NCBI GenBank assembly: GCA_002424305.1
Contig: DIQZ01000039.1
Coordinates: 56,454 to 90,306, forward strand
Reading direction: 5' to 3'
Length of the DNA stretch: 33,853 nucleotides
Source of the DNA: Firmicutes bacterium UBA5449
Lineage (GTDB): Bacteria > Bacillota > SHA-98 > UBA4971
Below the pieces are notes generated by a model. It worked only from the letters and a program-made list of their open reading frames with translations. It was not told where the DNA came from and did not search any database. Shown piece after piece: positions 15,818 through 24,482 of the stretch. The translations under genes were made by a program, and so were the position numbers. Position 1 is the first letter of the stretch. Each line of letters begins with the position of its first letter.

Positions 15818-16858
15818 GTGAAAGGATGCAAGTACGGGACTCATAGGGTGCTGGAGCCAAAAGGCACGCTGCCTCAGGCCGCATGGCGTATTGACAACAC
15901 AATGAGACTCTATGATAACGAAATACTCATAGATGTCGACACGTTGAATATTGATGCTGCAAGTTTTACTCAAATAAAGAAAGAGGCCAAGGAGGACAAC
16001 GCCGAGATCGCACGAATCGTTCAGGATATCGTTGAAAAACGAGGCAAACATCATAACCCTGTAACCGGATCCGGGGGAATGTTTATTGGCCGAGTCAAAG
16101 CCATAGGTCCTGACATTGCAAGTAATATTAATCTTCGACCCGGGGACAGAATAGCAAGCTTAGTGTCGCTTACCCTTACTCCTCTTCTAATAGAAGAGAT
16201 TCTTGAGATCCGAAAAGACCAAGATCAGGTAAGGGTTAAGGGGCAGGCAATTCTGTTCGAAAGCGGAATTTTTGCTAAGCTGCCTGATGACATGCCTCCA
16301 CCCCTTGCCCTTGCAGTACTGGACGTGGCTGGAGCACCTGCCCAAACTGCGAGATTGGTAAAACCCGGCGATACCGTGCTGGTCATAGGCGCAGGTGGAA
16401 AATCAGGACTGCTGTGCCTTTATGAAGCCCAAAAAAGGGCAGGAGTCACAGGCAAGATCCTTGGAATGGGGCACAGCGAGGCAAGTCACAATCGTATAGT
16501 AGAATCAGATCTCGCAGATCATGTCTTTTCTCTGGATGCCACAAAACCCCTTGAAGTCTATGAAAAAGTAAGTGACCTCACATCTGGAAGACTAGCTGAT
16601 GTAACCATCAACTGCGTTAATATTCCCGGAACCGAAATGGCATCAATAATGGCTACAAAGGACGGGGGAGTCGTATATTTCTTTAGCATGGCCACGAGCT
16701 TCACTGCTGCTGCCCTTGGCGCAGAAGGCATTGGTAAGGATGTGAACATGATCATTGGTAATGGTTACACCAAAGGCCACGCTGAAATTGCTCTCTCCGT
16801 ACTTAGAGAAAGCCCTATACTTATGAAGATGTTTCTTGAGAGGTGGGCGGTGTCGTAA
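15818..16858 (+). CDS. kdd: L-erythro-3,5-diaminohexanoate dehydrogenase
   Basis: 346 aa. Oxidises (3S,5S)-3,5-diaminohexanoate with NAD to 5-amino-3-oxohexanoate and ammonia, the third step of lysine fermentation. The N terminus MKGCKYGTHRVLEPKG is the family signature; a medium-chain dehydrogenase-like fold with a GROES-like part (GRVKAIGPDIASNINLRPGDRIA) and a Rossmann motif VLVIGAGGKSGLL at about 190 follows. GTG 15818 is used because GGGAGGGG (15805-15812) precedes it by 5 nt and the family starts here; a GTG at 15803 overlaps that site. First gene of the operon, directly behind the sigma-54 promoter; kamA follows after 24 bp. Confidence 0.93.
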   Translation: MKGCKYGTHRVLEPKGTLPQAAWRIDNTMRLYDNEILIDVDTLNIDAASFTQIKKEAKEDNAEIARIVQDIVEKRGKHHNPVTGSGGMFIGRVKAIGPDIASNINLRPGDRIASLVSLTLTPLLIEEILEIRKDQDQVRVKGQAILFESGIFAKLPDDMPPPLALAVLDVAGAPAQTARLVKPGDTVLVIGAGGKSGLLCLYEAQKRAGVTGKILGMGHSEASHNRIVESDLADHVFSLDATKPLEVYEKVSDLTSGRLADVTINCVNIPGTEMASIMATKDGGVVYFFSMATSFTAAALGAEGIGKDVNMIIGNGYTKGHAEIALSVLRESPILMKMFLERWAVS

Positions 16859-16882
16859 CTAAAAGAAGGAGATGGCATTGAT

Positions 16883-18142
16883 ATGAGACATTTCCGTGAA
16901 ATCCCTCTCTGGAAAGAAGTTGATGACAGCGACTGGAATGACTGGCGCTGGCAGGTAAGGAATAGGGTGAGAGATGTCAATACTCTAAAGACAGCTCTTC
17001 ACCTGACCGGTGATGAAGAAGAGGGCATAAAGCAATGTCTTACCCGTTTTCGCATGGCAATCACCCCATACTACGTAAGCTTAATGACTCCCGATGATCC
17101 GAAGTGTCCTATCAGAAGACAAGGAGTTCCTACACCGAAGGAGCTGATAACAACACCTTACGACATGGTAGATCCCTTATCTGAAGATGAAGATTCACCT
17201 GTTCCATATGTTACACATAGATATCCCGACAGAGTGCTTTTTCTCGTGACCAACGCTTGCTCCATGTACTGCCGTCACTGCACGAGAAGGAGACTTGCAG
17301 GACATGAAGACAAACCGGTCACACAAGATGATATAGACAGGGCACTTGATTATATCAGTAAGACTAAGACTGTCAGAGATGTGCTTGTATCAGGTGGGGA
17401 TCCGTTCGTCCTTGAAGACCATGTTCTTGAACGCATATTAAGCTCACTCAGATCCATTGAACATGTGGAAATCATCCGTATCGGAACCAGGACCCCGGTG
17501 GTGCTTCCTCAGAGGATAACGCCTCAGCTCTGTGCTATGCTAAAGAAATATCATCCCCTGTGGATAAACACCCATTTTAATCACCCGGCAGAAATTACGG
17601 ATGAATCACGAAAGGCTTGTGAACTCCTTGCAGATGCCGGAATTCCCCTGGGCAACCAGTCTGTATTACTCAGAGGAATCAATGATTGTCCGTTGATCAT
17701 GAAGAAACTGGTTCAGGGCTTGCTGAAGATCAGGGTAAGGCCCTACTACATATACCAGTGCGACTTGGCTATGGGGCTTGCATCTTTTAGAACCCCGGTG
17801 TCCAAAGGCATAGAAATCCTTGAACATTTGCGAGGACACACTTCAGGCTTAGCAGTCCCTACTTTTGTGGTAGATGCACCGGGAGGGGGAGGAAAAATCC
17901 CGGTAGGTCCGACTTACCTCATTTCTCAAAGCGACAATAAGGTCGCATTGAGAAATTACGAAGGAGTTATCAGCGTTTATACTGAACCTGAAGATTACAA
18001 GAGTGAATGGTGTGGTAATTGCACAATATGTGATGATACGGATAAAACATCCATGGGGGTCGCATCTCTTCTCGACGGGGAGGCTATAAGTCTTGAACCC
18101 AAGTGTCTCCAGCGCAAAGACCGCGGCCGAACTAGGCCGTGA
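16883..18142 (+). CDS. kamA: L-lysine 2,3-aminomutase
   Basis: 419 aa. Radical SAM, PLP-dependent enzyme that converts L-lysine to L-beta-lysine, the entry step of the pathway. The cluster motif is CSMYCRHC (C126, C130, C133) followed by TRRR, then VSGGDPF. The PLP lysine is in the glycine-rich DAPGGGGKIPV. C-terminal cysteines (WCGNCTICDD and a late C) resemble the zinc-binding tail of the Clostridium subterminale enzyme. N terminus FREIPLWKEVDDSDWNDWRWQ is typical. ATG 16883 follows AAGGAGATGG. kamB starts 7 nt after its stop. Confidence 0.96.
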   Translation: MRHFREIPLWKEVDDSDWNDWRWQVRNRVRDVNTLKTALHLTGDEEEGIKQCLTRFRMAITPYYVSLMTPDDPKCPIRRQGVPTPKELITTPYDMVDPLSEDEDSPVPYVTHRYPDRVLFLVTNACSMYCRHCTRRRLAGHEDKPVTQDDIDRALDYISKTKTVRDVLVSGGDPFVLEDHVLERILSSLRSIEHVEIIRIGTRTPVVLPQRITPQLCAMLKKYHPLWINTHFNHPAEITDESRKACELLADAGIPLGNQSVLLRGINDCPLIMKKLVQGLLKIRVRPYYIYQCDLAMGLASFRTPVSKGIEILEHLRGHTSGLAVPTFVVDAPGGGGKIPVGPTYLISQSDNKVALRNYEGVISVYTEPEDYKSEWCGNCTICDDTDKTSMGVASLLDGEAISLEPKCLQRKDRGRTRP

Positions 18143-18149
18143 CGACACA

Positions 18150-19253
18150 ATGCAACTGGCAGATATAGTAATTTCTTCCGGAGCAAGAAACATTGCGGTG
18201 ATAGGACTTGCAAAGAATACAGGTAAGACTGTTGCACTAAATGCCATAATCAAAGGGGTTCAAGCTTCGGGGATCCGAATAGGAGTTGCATCTTCAGGCA
18301 GGGACGGTGAGAGGCTTGACGCTGTGACGAATCTGCCGAAGCCGAGAATTACTCTTCAAAAAGGCGTACTTGTTGCCACAACGGAGGAACTTGCTATGAA
18401 CGCCACTGCATCTTTAGAACCCCTCATAAAGACAAAGTACGTATCTGTCCTTGGCAGACTGATTATCTACAGGGTAAGCGCTCCCGGCACTATAGAGGTT
18501 GCCAGCGGTAACAGAGCCTCAGTAGTCAAAAACACGACGCAAATCATGCGGCACCTTGGAGCAGAGCTTGTCCTTATTGACGGCGCTGCGGGAAGACGAT
18601 TCTCATCTGCTCCATCCTTGGCAGATGCTGTCATTCTCTCAACGGGAGCGGTTGTGGCTCCGACCTTAGACGGAGTGGTTGCGCGGACGGCTCATGCAGT
18701 CGAAATACTCTCTACTGAAGAGTGGTCAAGTCCACACAGAGAAGATCTGAACCCGAAAACACTGACAAACCAAGATATAGTAATAATTACTTCCGACGCC
18801 GTAGGCAAGCAGGTACAGAACCTTAAAGTCAAGAGCGTGCTTGTCTCTATTTCCGAAATCGTTCGACGGCTGCCCGGATCCGGTAACACACTGATCTTAG
18901 GTGGAGTTCTTCCCGGAAGTCTTTTGAGGGATCTGGTAACGCATAGGAAGGCACACGGCTCGACTGTGGTGGTAAGTGACGCGACACGAATTCTTGCAAC
19001 ATATCGAGATATTGCACTCTTTAAATCCAGGGGAGGAAAAATCGCAGTCTTTCATGAAGTACATTTGGCAGCCATAACAACTAGTCCCATTTCACCTGAC
19101 GGCAGGATGTTCAAAGCAGACACTCTACTTGACGCTGTAGCTAAGAGAGTTAGGCCTATTCCTGTTATTGACGTGATTGCCGGAACGGCACGTAATCTTC
19201 CCGGCCATGATAAAACACAAGAAGACAAAACGGAGGGGGGCGGGGTTGCATGA
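18150..19253 (+). CDS. kamB: KamB, lysine 5,6-aminomutase-associated (reactivase) P-loop protein
   Basis: About 367 aa. In lysine fermentation clusters KamB is found with the MutS-like KamC, and the pair is annotated as a reactivation factor for the B12-dependent aminomutase; this is a proposed role. A Walker-A-like loop GLAKNTGKT lies at residues 19-27, and VLIDGAAGRR and ADAVILSTGAVV follow, giving a SIMIBI-like look. ATG 18150, seven bases after the kamA stop, is preferred; the frame opens at TTG 18093 inside kamA. The stop overlaps kamD (ATGA). No kamC gene is found between kamA and kamD or elsewhere in the window, which is unusual. Confidence 0.78.
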   Translation: MQLADIVISSGARNIAVIGLAKNTGKTVALNAIIKGVQASGIRIGVASSGRDGERLDAVTNLPKPRITLQKGVLVATTEELAMNATASLEPLIKTKYVSVLGRLIIYRVSAPGTIEVASGNRASVVKNTTQIMRHLGAELVLIDGAAGRRFSSAPSLADAVILSTGAVVAPTLDGVVARTAHAVEILSTEEWSSPHREDLNPKTLTNQDIVIITSDAVGKQVQNLKVKSVLVSISEIVRRLPGSGNTLILGGVLPGSLLRDLVTHRKAHGSTVVVSDATRILATYRDIALFKSRGGKIAVFHEVHLAAITTSPISPDGRMFKADTLLDAVAKRVRPIPVIDVIAGTARNLPGHDKTQEDKTEGGGVA

Positions 19254-20872
19254 GAAGACTTGATATAGACACAGGGCTCGTTGATCGGGCAAGACGCGCT
19301 GCAAGCCTGATTGCCGACAGTACTCAGCCAATAATAAATGCGTATACCACTACATCCATTGAGAGAACCGTCCTCAGGTTACTGGGTCTCAGTGGTGTAG
19401 ATGAAAATGATGTGCCACTCCCTAACATCATCGTAGAACAAGCTCAAGCTGCAGGATTGCTAGGTGATGGCATCGCATATTGGATAGGTTCAGCCATGCT
19501 TCACGAAGGGCTTTCTCTATCTCAGGTTGCAGCCGGGCTTTCCTCCGGCAAGCTTAGTTTTCACCGGATACCTCGTGCTGACCACGATACTGTAAGACAC
19601 GTAATTCAGCATGAGGCAACTCGTGTATGCTCTTACATTAAGGCGCGTCGACTTGAGCGAGAAGGATTAATTGCCGGTTCGAACTCAACTGCTCCGCCGT
19701 ACCTTTATGTAATAGTGGCTACAGGGAATATCTATGAAGACGTAATTCAAGCAACAGCAGCGGCAAAATGTGGAGCGGATATAATTGCAGTCATACGAAG
19801 CACAGGCCAGAGTCTTTTAGACTATGTGCCGCATGGCCCTACAACAGAAGGATTCGGTGGAACCTATGCAACCCAGACTAACTTCAGAATAATGAGAGAA
19901 GCTCTGGATGTAGCAAGCAAAGAATGCGGACGCTACATACGTCTTGTCAACTACTGCTCAGGATTATGCATGCCGGAGATTGCAGCTATCGGCGCACTGG
20001 AGCGCTTGGATATGATGCTTAACGATGCAATGTACGGCATATTGTTCCGAGACATAAACATGCAGCGCACCTTCATCGACCAGCATTTCTCGAGGATGAT
20101 CAATGCATATGCAGGCGTCATAATCAATACCGGAGAAGATAACTACTTGACCACTGCAGATGCATATGAAGAAGCCCATACAGTGCTTGCCTCTCAATTC
20201 ATAAATGAATCATTGGCCCTTCGCTCAGGACTACGACCTGAGCAAATCGGTCTCGGTCATGCTTATGAAATGGATCCTGATATTCCCGATGGATTTCTCT
20301 ATGAGCTTGCCCAGGCTGAAATGGCAAGGATCATTTTTCCGAATGCACCGCTGAAATATATGCCCCCTACCAAGCATATGACCGGTAACATATTTAAAGG
20401 GCATTTAATGGATGCAATGTTCAACCTTGCAGGAGTTATCTCAGGTCAAACCATTCAACTCCTGGGAGTGCTGACAGAACACGTACACACTCCGCATCTG
20501 CAAGACAGGTATCTTTCGATAGAAAACGCCAAGTACATAATGAATAACGCAAGACACTTAAGACAAGAAATCACATACAAAAAAGATGGGATAATGGAGA
20601 AAAGGGCAAATGAGGTCTTGGCAAAAGCGACTTCCATGTTGGAGCAAGTAGCTGAAATCGGCCTGATGTCTGCCATTGAAAAAGCAATGTTCGCGTCCAT
20701 CAAGAGAGAGCGCACAGGAGGCAGAGGGTTGGATGGTGTAATAACGAAGAATAAAGGGTATTACAACCCGTTCCCGGAAATATTCATGCACGAACTCACA
20801 TCTTCTGATTTCTCGCCGGTGCTTTGGGCAAATCAACTCGAAGGGGAAGGGAGAGGGGGAGGATGCAAGTAA
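19250..20872 (+). CDS. kamD: Lysine 5,6-aminomutase alpha subunit
   Basis: 540 aa. Large subunit of the adenosylcobalamin- and PLP-dependent enzyme that converts beta-lysine to 3,5-diaminohexanoate (and D-lysine to 2,5-diaminohexanoate). The TIM-barrel-type subunit includes VDRARRAASLIAD near the N terminus, YLYVIVATGNIYEDVIQATAAAKCGADIIAVIRSTGQSLLDYV, PEGATTEGFGGT-like sequence (here PHGPTTEGFGGT) and RLVNYCSGLCMPEIA. It is a few residues longer than the Clostridium sticklandii subunit. ATG 19250 overlaps the kamB stop by 4 nt, and its stop overlaps the kamE start (TAATG). The purine-rich GGGGGAGG near its 3' end is the kamE ribosome site. Confidence 0.95.
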   Translation: MRRLDIDTGLVDRARRAASLIADSTQPIINAYTTTSIERTVLRLLGLSGVDENDVPLPNIIVEQAQAAGLLGDGIAYWIGSAMLHEGLSLSQVAAGLSSGKLSFHRIPRADHDTVRHVIQHEATRVCSYIKARRLEREGLIAGSNSTAPPYLYVIVATGNIYEDVIQATAAAKCGADIIAVIRSTGQSLLDYVPHGPTTEGFGGTYATQTNFRIMREALDVASKECGRYIRLVNYCSGLCMPEIAAIGALERLDMMLNDAMYGILFRDINMQRTFIDQHFSRMINAYAGVIINTGEDNYLTTADAYEEAHTVLASQFINESLALRSGLRPEQIGLGHAYEMDPDIPDGFLYELAQAEMARIIFPNAPLKYMPPTKHMTGNIFKGHLMDAMFNLAGVISGQTIQLLGVLTEHVHTPHLQDRYLSIENAKYIMNNARHLRQEITYKKDGIMEKRANEVLAKATSMLEQVAEIGLMSAIEKAMFASIKRERTGGRGLDGVITKNKGYYNPFPEIFMHELTSSDFSPVLWANQLEGEGRGGGCK

Positions 20873-21651
20873 TGGACATAGATAAGACAAGAGTCAGACC
20901 ATACGGAGATACACCAGATGACGGATACATGCAGCTTAGCTTTACCCTACCTGTTCCGTGTAGCGATGAATCGAGAAGAGCTGCTGAGATCCTCGGCGAG
21001 AAGATGGGATTGGAAGACGCTAAGGTAGTATACTCTCACAACATTGCTGACAGCTTCTCCTTCTTTGTCATATATGGCAGGTGTATCCATTCCGTGGATA
21101 TGACAACCATTGAGATTCCCAAAGTTAATGCAGAATTCATGCCTTTTGAGCAGATTAACAGGTTTATAGAAACGCGGATAGGTCGAAAAATAGTGGTTGT
21201 CGCTGCCTGTACCGGCACTGATGCCCATACAGTGGGAATTGACGCGATCATCAACATGAAAGGGTATCGAGGTGAGTACGGGCTTGAGCGCTATCCGTGG
21301 TTCACTGCATACAATCTGGGGAGTCAAGTTCGTAATGAAGACTTGTTAGCAAAGGCTATCGAAGTGGATGCCGATGCAATTCTTGTATCTCAAGTCGTAA
21401 CCCAAAAAAACGTCCATATAGATAATTTGACACACCTTGCGGAACTGGTTGAAGCAGAAGGCATGCGCGATAAAGTGTTGCTTATCGTGGGCGGTCCCAG
21501 AATATCTCATGAACTTGCCGTTGAACTAGGCTATGATGCCGGATTCGGACCCGGCACCCTGCCTTCTCACGTAGGCTCATTCATTGCACAAGCATTGGCA
21601 CGATCTGCACGGAATATGCGAGAGCCAACAAGGGGGGAGAACCTGTGTTAA
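20872..21651 (+). CDS. kamE: Lysine 5,6-aminomutase beta subunit
   Basis: 259 aa, the usual length. Carries the B12-binding domain with motif DAHTVG, in which H119 is the cobalt ligand, and K130 in NMKGY, 11 residues later, is the PLP Schiff-base lysine; this spacing is that of H133 and K144 in the characterised clostridial enzyme. Also seen are LERYPWFTAYNLGSQV and the C-terminal GGPRISHELAVELGYDAGFGPGT. ATG 20872 overlaps the kamD TAA and lies 9 nt after GGGGGAGG; an upstream ATG at 20863 is too close to the ribosome site. Works with KamD; 7-nt overlap with kal. Confidence 0.96.
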   Translation: MDIDKTRVRPYGDTPDDGYMQLSFTLPVPCSDESRRAAEILGEKMGLEDAKVVYSHNIADSFSFFVIYGRCIHSVDMTTIEIPKVNAEFMPFEQINRFIETRIGRKIVVVAACTGTDAHTVGIDAIINMKGYRGEYGLERYPWFTAYNLGSQVRNEDLLAKAIEVDADAILVSQVVTQKNVHIDNLTHLAELVEAEGMRDKVLLIVGGPRISHELAVELGYDAGFGPGTLPSHVGSFIAQALARSARNMREPTRGENLC

Positions 21652-22040
21652 ATGAATCTCTGATAAGAGTGAGAATGAGTGAAAAAGATGCCCATTACGG
21701 TGGAGGAATTGTGGACGGAGCAAAGCTCCTGGAGCTCCTTGGCGATGTAGCCACTGAACTCCTCATAAGGCATGACGGTGATGAAGGCTTGTTTAGGGCA
21801 TACGATAACGTGGAGTTTCTCGCACCTGTTTGCGCAGGTGACTTTCTGGAAGCCAGAGGCACAATCACGAAATCAGGAACTACTTCAAGGAAAATGGAAT
21901 TTACAGTCTATAAAGTCATATCATCTATATCATCCGGATCTTCCGGCGCAGAAGTGCTAAGTGAGCCTCTACTCGTGCTGAAGGCAAGTGGCACGTGTGT
22001 GGTGCCGAAAGATCGGCAGACTAACAAGAAAGGAGGATAA
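21645..22040 (+). CDS. kal: 3-Aminobutyryl-CoA ammonia-lyase
   Basis: 131 aa hot-dog-fold enzyme that removes ammonia from L-3-aminobutyryl-CoA to give crotonyl-CoA. Family signs: VRMSEKDAHYGGGIVDGAKLLELLGDVATELL near the start, with the helix that crosses the fold, and AYDNVEFLAPVCAGDFLEARGTITKSG-type strands. GTG 21645 stands 5 nt after GGGGGGAG and overlaps kamE by 7 nt; the family beginning close to LIRVRMSEKDAHYGG agrees. kce follows after 2 bp. Confidence 0.92.
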   Translation: MLNESLIRVRMSEKDAHYGGGIVDGAKLLELLGDVATELLIRHDGDEGLFRAYDNVEFLAPVCAGDFLEARGTITKSGTTSRKMEFTVYKVISSISSGSSGAEVLSEPLLVLKASGTCVVPKDRQTNKKGG

Positions 22041-22042
22041 GT

Positions 22043-22861
22043 GTGGATAAACTCATAATCACCGCAGCATTAACCGGGGCAGAGACTACCAGAGAGCACA
22101 ATCCCAACCTTCCCATGACTCCTGAGGAGATTGCTCAGGCAGCTCTTGAAGCAAGAGGGGCAGGCGCATCCATAGTTCACATCCATGTCAGGGATGAAGA
22201 AGGCAACCCCACACAAGATATGGATATCTTCCGCAAGACTTGTGACCTAATTCGTGAGAAATGTGATGTGATAGTGCAGATATCTACAGGAGGCGCAGTA
22301 GGGACCCCTCATGAAGAGCGATTGCTTCCTCTGGATTTGCTACCGGAAATGGCGACTCTAACATGCGGCACGGTCAACTTCGGAGAGGACGTTTTTGAAA
22401 ACCCCCCACCGCTCATAGAAGCATTTGCAACAAAAATGAAAGAGCTGGGTATTAAGCCTGAATTGGAGATATTTGATCTCGGACATGTGGCAAATGCAAT
22501 GCGCTTGGTGAAAAAAGGCCTGATCGGATCTCCACTGTATTTTGACTTTGTCCTGGGAGTTCCGGGAGGAATGCCGGGAACAGTCCATAACCTTATACAC
22601 ATGACACGTGAGATACCTCATGATGCTATCTGGCAAGTCGCGGGGATCGGTCGCTTCGAGCTTCAACTCGGCGCAGTGGCCGTTGCTTGTGGAGGACATG
22701 TAAGGGTAGGCTTCGAAGATAATATCTACTATTCCAAGGGCGTATTGGCAGAAAGCAATGCGCAGCAAGTGGAGCGAATCGCACGCATCGCCGGGGAAGT
22801 GGGCAGGAAAGTCGCAACTCCCGATGAAGCCAGGAGAATATTGGGGATTACCAAGGCATAA
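22043..22861 (+). CDS. kce: 3-Keto-5-aminohexanoate cleavage enzyme (BKACE/DUF849 family)
   Basis: 272 aa zinc enzyme that reacts 5-amino-3-oxohexanoate with acetyl-CoA to give acetoacetate and L-3-aminobutyryl-CoA. Zinc ligands are H46 and H48 in VHIHVRDEEGNPTQ and a glutamate near 225 in RVGFEDNIYY. Conserved family stretches QISTGGAVGTPHEERL, LEIFDLGHV and FDFVLGVPGGMPGT are present. GTG 22043 follows AAAGGAGG by 6 nt and the kal stop by 2 nt. Last gene of the tightly packed part of the operon; a hairpin follows. Confidence 0.95.
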   Translation: MDKLIITAALTGAETTREHNPNLPMTPEEIAQAALEARGAGASIVHIHVRDEEGNPTQDMDIFRKTCDLIREKCDVIVQISTGGAVGTPHEERLLPLDLLPEMATLTCGTVNFGEDVFENPPPLIEAFATKMKELGIKPELEIFDLGHVANAMRLVKKGLIGSPLYFDFVLGVPGGMPGTVHNLIHMTREIPHDAIWQVAGIGRFELQLGAVAVACGGHVRVGFEDNIYYSKGVLAESNAQQVERIARIAGEVGRKVATPDEARRILGITKA

Positions 22862-22920
22862 AAAGTGAACTCTGCAAACACAAACCAACGGAAAATCACG
22901 GTGAGACAGGTTTAGCAAGA

Positions 22921-22953
22921 CGCAGTAAGCCCTGTTAAATAAGGGCGACTGCG
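22921..22953 (+). terminator. Hairpin between kce and atoD (partial terminator or attenuator)
   Basis: CGCAGT (22921-22926) and GCCCT (22929-22933) pair with AGGGC (22942-22946) and ACTGCG (22948-22953), an 11-bp interrupted stem with an 8-nt loop. The following CTTATAGTTTT is a poor U-tract, so some read-through into atoDA is likely. Confidence 0.45.
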
Positions 22954-23008
22954 CTTATAGTTTTCGCAATATTCCTAGATACTAGTTGTTATTCAGATGT
23001 TTCCCATT

Positions 23009-23017
23009 TGATAGAAT
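23009..23017 (+). promoter_or_regulatory. Possible extended -10 promoter of atoD-atoA
   Basis: TGATAGAAT fits the extended -10 form TGNTATAAT with one mismatch; no good -35 lies at 17 bp. A transcript would begin near 23024, 22 nt before the atoD TTG, and would let atoDA be made apart from the sigma-54 unit. Confidence 0.35.
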
Positions 23018-23045
23018 GCTGTCGGTCGCCGAGGAGGTGTGTAGA

Positions 23046-23699
23046 TTGAGTAAGGTGAAGACCATCCAGGAAGCAGTGGAACTTATTGAAGAAGGAATGA
23101 CTGTGATGCTGCCTGGATTTCTCGGTGTAGGAACCCCTAAAGCCCTTATTGACGCGCTTTGTGAGAAGAGGACAGGAAATCTGACAGTCATCTATAATGA
23201 CGGAGCATTTCCGGGAGTAGGCATAGGAAAGCTTGTTCGATGCGGACTTGTTAGCAAAATGATATCTACGCACACTGGAACAAATCCTGAGCTGGTTAAG
23301 GCGATAGCTGAAGGACTAATTGAAATAGAGTTGCTTCCCCAAGGCACTCTTGTAGAGAGAATCAGGGCAGCCGGCGCCGGGCTCGGAGGTATTCTAACAT
23401 CTACAGGAGTAGGAACGGAAGTGGAAAAAGGTAAGACTATAATGGAACTGGGTGATGCCACGTACCTCTTGGAGCTCCCGCTTCGTGCAGACGTGGCCCT
23501 TCTGTACGCCTACAAAGGAGATACTTCAGGTAATTTGGTGTACAGAAACACCGCCAGAAACTTTAACCCAATTATGGCTACAGCGGCTGACCTTGTTATC
23601 GCAGAAGTCGAACACTTAGTTGACGTTGGGGACATTGATCCCGAGCATGTTGTTACCCCTGGAATCTTTGTAGACATCATTGTCAGGGGGTGTGATTGA
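23046..23699 (+). CDS. atoD: Butyrate-acetoacetate CoA-transferase-type subunit A
   Basis: 217 aa, the size of E. coli AtoD. Acts with AtoA to exchange CoA between butyryl-CoA and acetoacetate, the natural last step after Kce and Kal. Family features: KVKTIQEAVELIEEGMTVMLPGFLGVGTPKALIDAL, NDGAFPGVGIGKL, the AGAGLGGILTSTGVGTEVEKGK segment, and a C-terminal VTPGIFVDIIV. TTG 23046 is chosen: GGAGG (23033-23037) stands 8 nt before it, whereas an ATG-led longer frame from 22986 lies upstream of the promoter-like element and lacks a ribosome site. atoA begins at the stop (TGATG). Confidence 0.92.
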   Translation: MSKVKTIQEAVELIEEGMTVMLPGFLGVGTPKALIDALCEKRTGNLTVIYNDGAFPGVGIGKLVRCGLVSKMISTHTGTNPELVKAIAEGLIEIELLPQGTLVERIRAAGAGLGGILTSTGVGTEVEKGKTIMELGDATYLLELPLRADVALLYAYKGDTSGNLVYRNTARNFNPIMATAADLVIAEVEHLVDVGDIDPEHVVTPGIFVDIIVRGCD

Positions 23700-24364
23700 T
23701 GACTTTGACAGTATCACCGAAGGATATTATAGCAAGACGTGTAGCGAAAGAGTTAAACTACGGGGAAGTGGTGAATCTCGGAATTGGCACTCCCACTCGT
23801 GTTAGTAATTACATCAGTCCTGAGATGAACATTACACTGCAGTCTGAAAACGGTCTTGTAGGGATGGGAGCAGTGGCTCAACCGGGTGAGGAAATTCCAG
23901 ACTTAACAAATGCAGGTGGCCAGTTCGTCACTATAGTGCCTGGGGCAGCCTTCTTCGATACAGCCATGTCATTTGTAATAATTCGAGGAGGCCACGTAGA
24001 TGTAACTGTCCTTGGTGCACTTGAAGTAGATGAAAGAGGCTACCTGGCGAATTACTGGATACCGGGGAGGGGAGGACCCGGTATGGGCGGAGGTATGGAC
24101 CTTGTAGTCGGCGCAAAACGCGTCATAGTCGCTATGGAACATACAAGAAGGGACGGGGAACCCAAAATCGTCCCGAGGTGTTCGTTGCCTATCACAGCCA
24201 AGCGTATGGTAGATTTAATCGTCACAGACATAGCAGTGATTAGGCCGACCGTTGAAGGCCTTGTCTTAAGAGAGATAGCCCCCGGCTTGACTGTGGACGA
24301 AATACTGGCTAAGACCGGTGCCTGCTTAATAGTCCCTGATGACGTCGGAGAAATGGTAGCTTAA
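23699..24364 (+). CDS. atoA: Butyrate-acetoacetate CoA-transferase-type subunit B
   Basis: 221 aa. Carries the catalytic glutamate in the SENGLVGMG motif (about residue 50), which forms the CoA-thioester intermediate. Also IARRVAKELNYGEVVNLGIGTPT, the TNAGGQFVT strand, MSFVIIRGGHVDVTVLGALEVDERG and GGPGMGGGMDLVVGAKRVIVAMEHT are characteristic. ATG 23699 overlaps the atoD TGA and lies 6 nt after AGGGGGTG. Other short-chain 3-oxoacid CoA-transferases share these features, but context makes acetoacetate with butyryl-CoA the likely substrate pair. It closes the fermentation region. Confidence 0.93.
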   Translation: MTLTVSPKDIIARRVAKELNYGEVVNLGIGTPTRVSNYISPEMNITLQSENGLVGMGAVAQPGEEIPDLTNAGGQFVTIVPGAAFFDTAMSFVIIRGGHVDVTVLGALEVDERGYLANYWIPGRGGPGMGGGMDLVVGAKRVIVAMEHTRRDGEPKIVPRCSLPITAKRMVDLIVTDIAVIRPTVEGLVLREIAPGLTVDEILAKTGACLIVPDDVGEMVA

Positions 24365-24454
24365 ATGTTCGCCCGGGGTTCTACTCCTTCGTCAAAAAAG
24401 ATCTAAAAGGTTGCGGCAACTCGCATTCACCGTGGAAATGGCGAGCAAGGACGT

Positions 24455-24482
24455 AACAACGCATGTCTAATACGCATATTAT
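24455..24482 (+). promoter_or_regulatory. Weak mother-cell (SigK-like) promoter candidate
   Basis: AACA (24455-24458) and CATATTAT (24475-24482), 16 bp apart, resemble the SigK pattern MACM-N16-CATANNNTA with one mismatch. The consensus is short, so chance matches are frequent; the transcript start would fall inside the RBS hairpin at 24481-24500. Confidence 0.25.

Noticed and set aside
22358..22918. 186-aa minus-strand frame opposite kce
   Set aside because: Antisense to a conserved enzyme; composition is Cys/His-rich with no known motif, as expected of a shadow frame.
22986..23045. ATG 22986-initiated longer AtoD
   Set aside because: No ribosome site; it begins upstream of the promoter-like element; TTG 23046 has GGAGG at 8 nt and gives the family's usual length.
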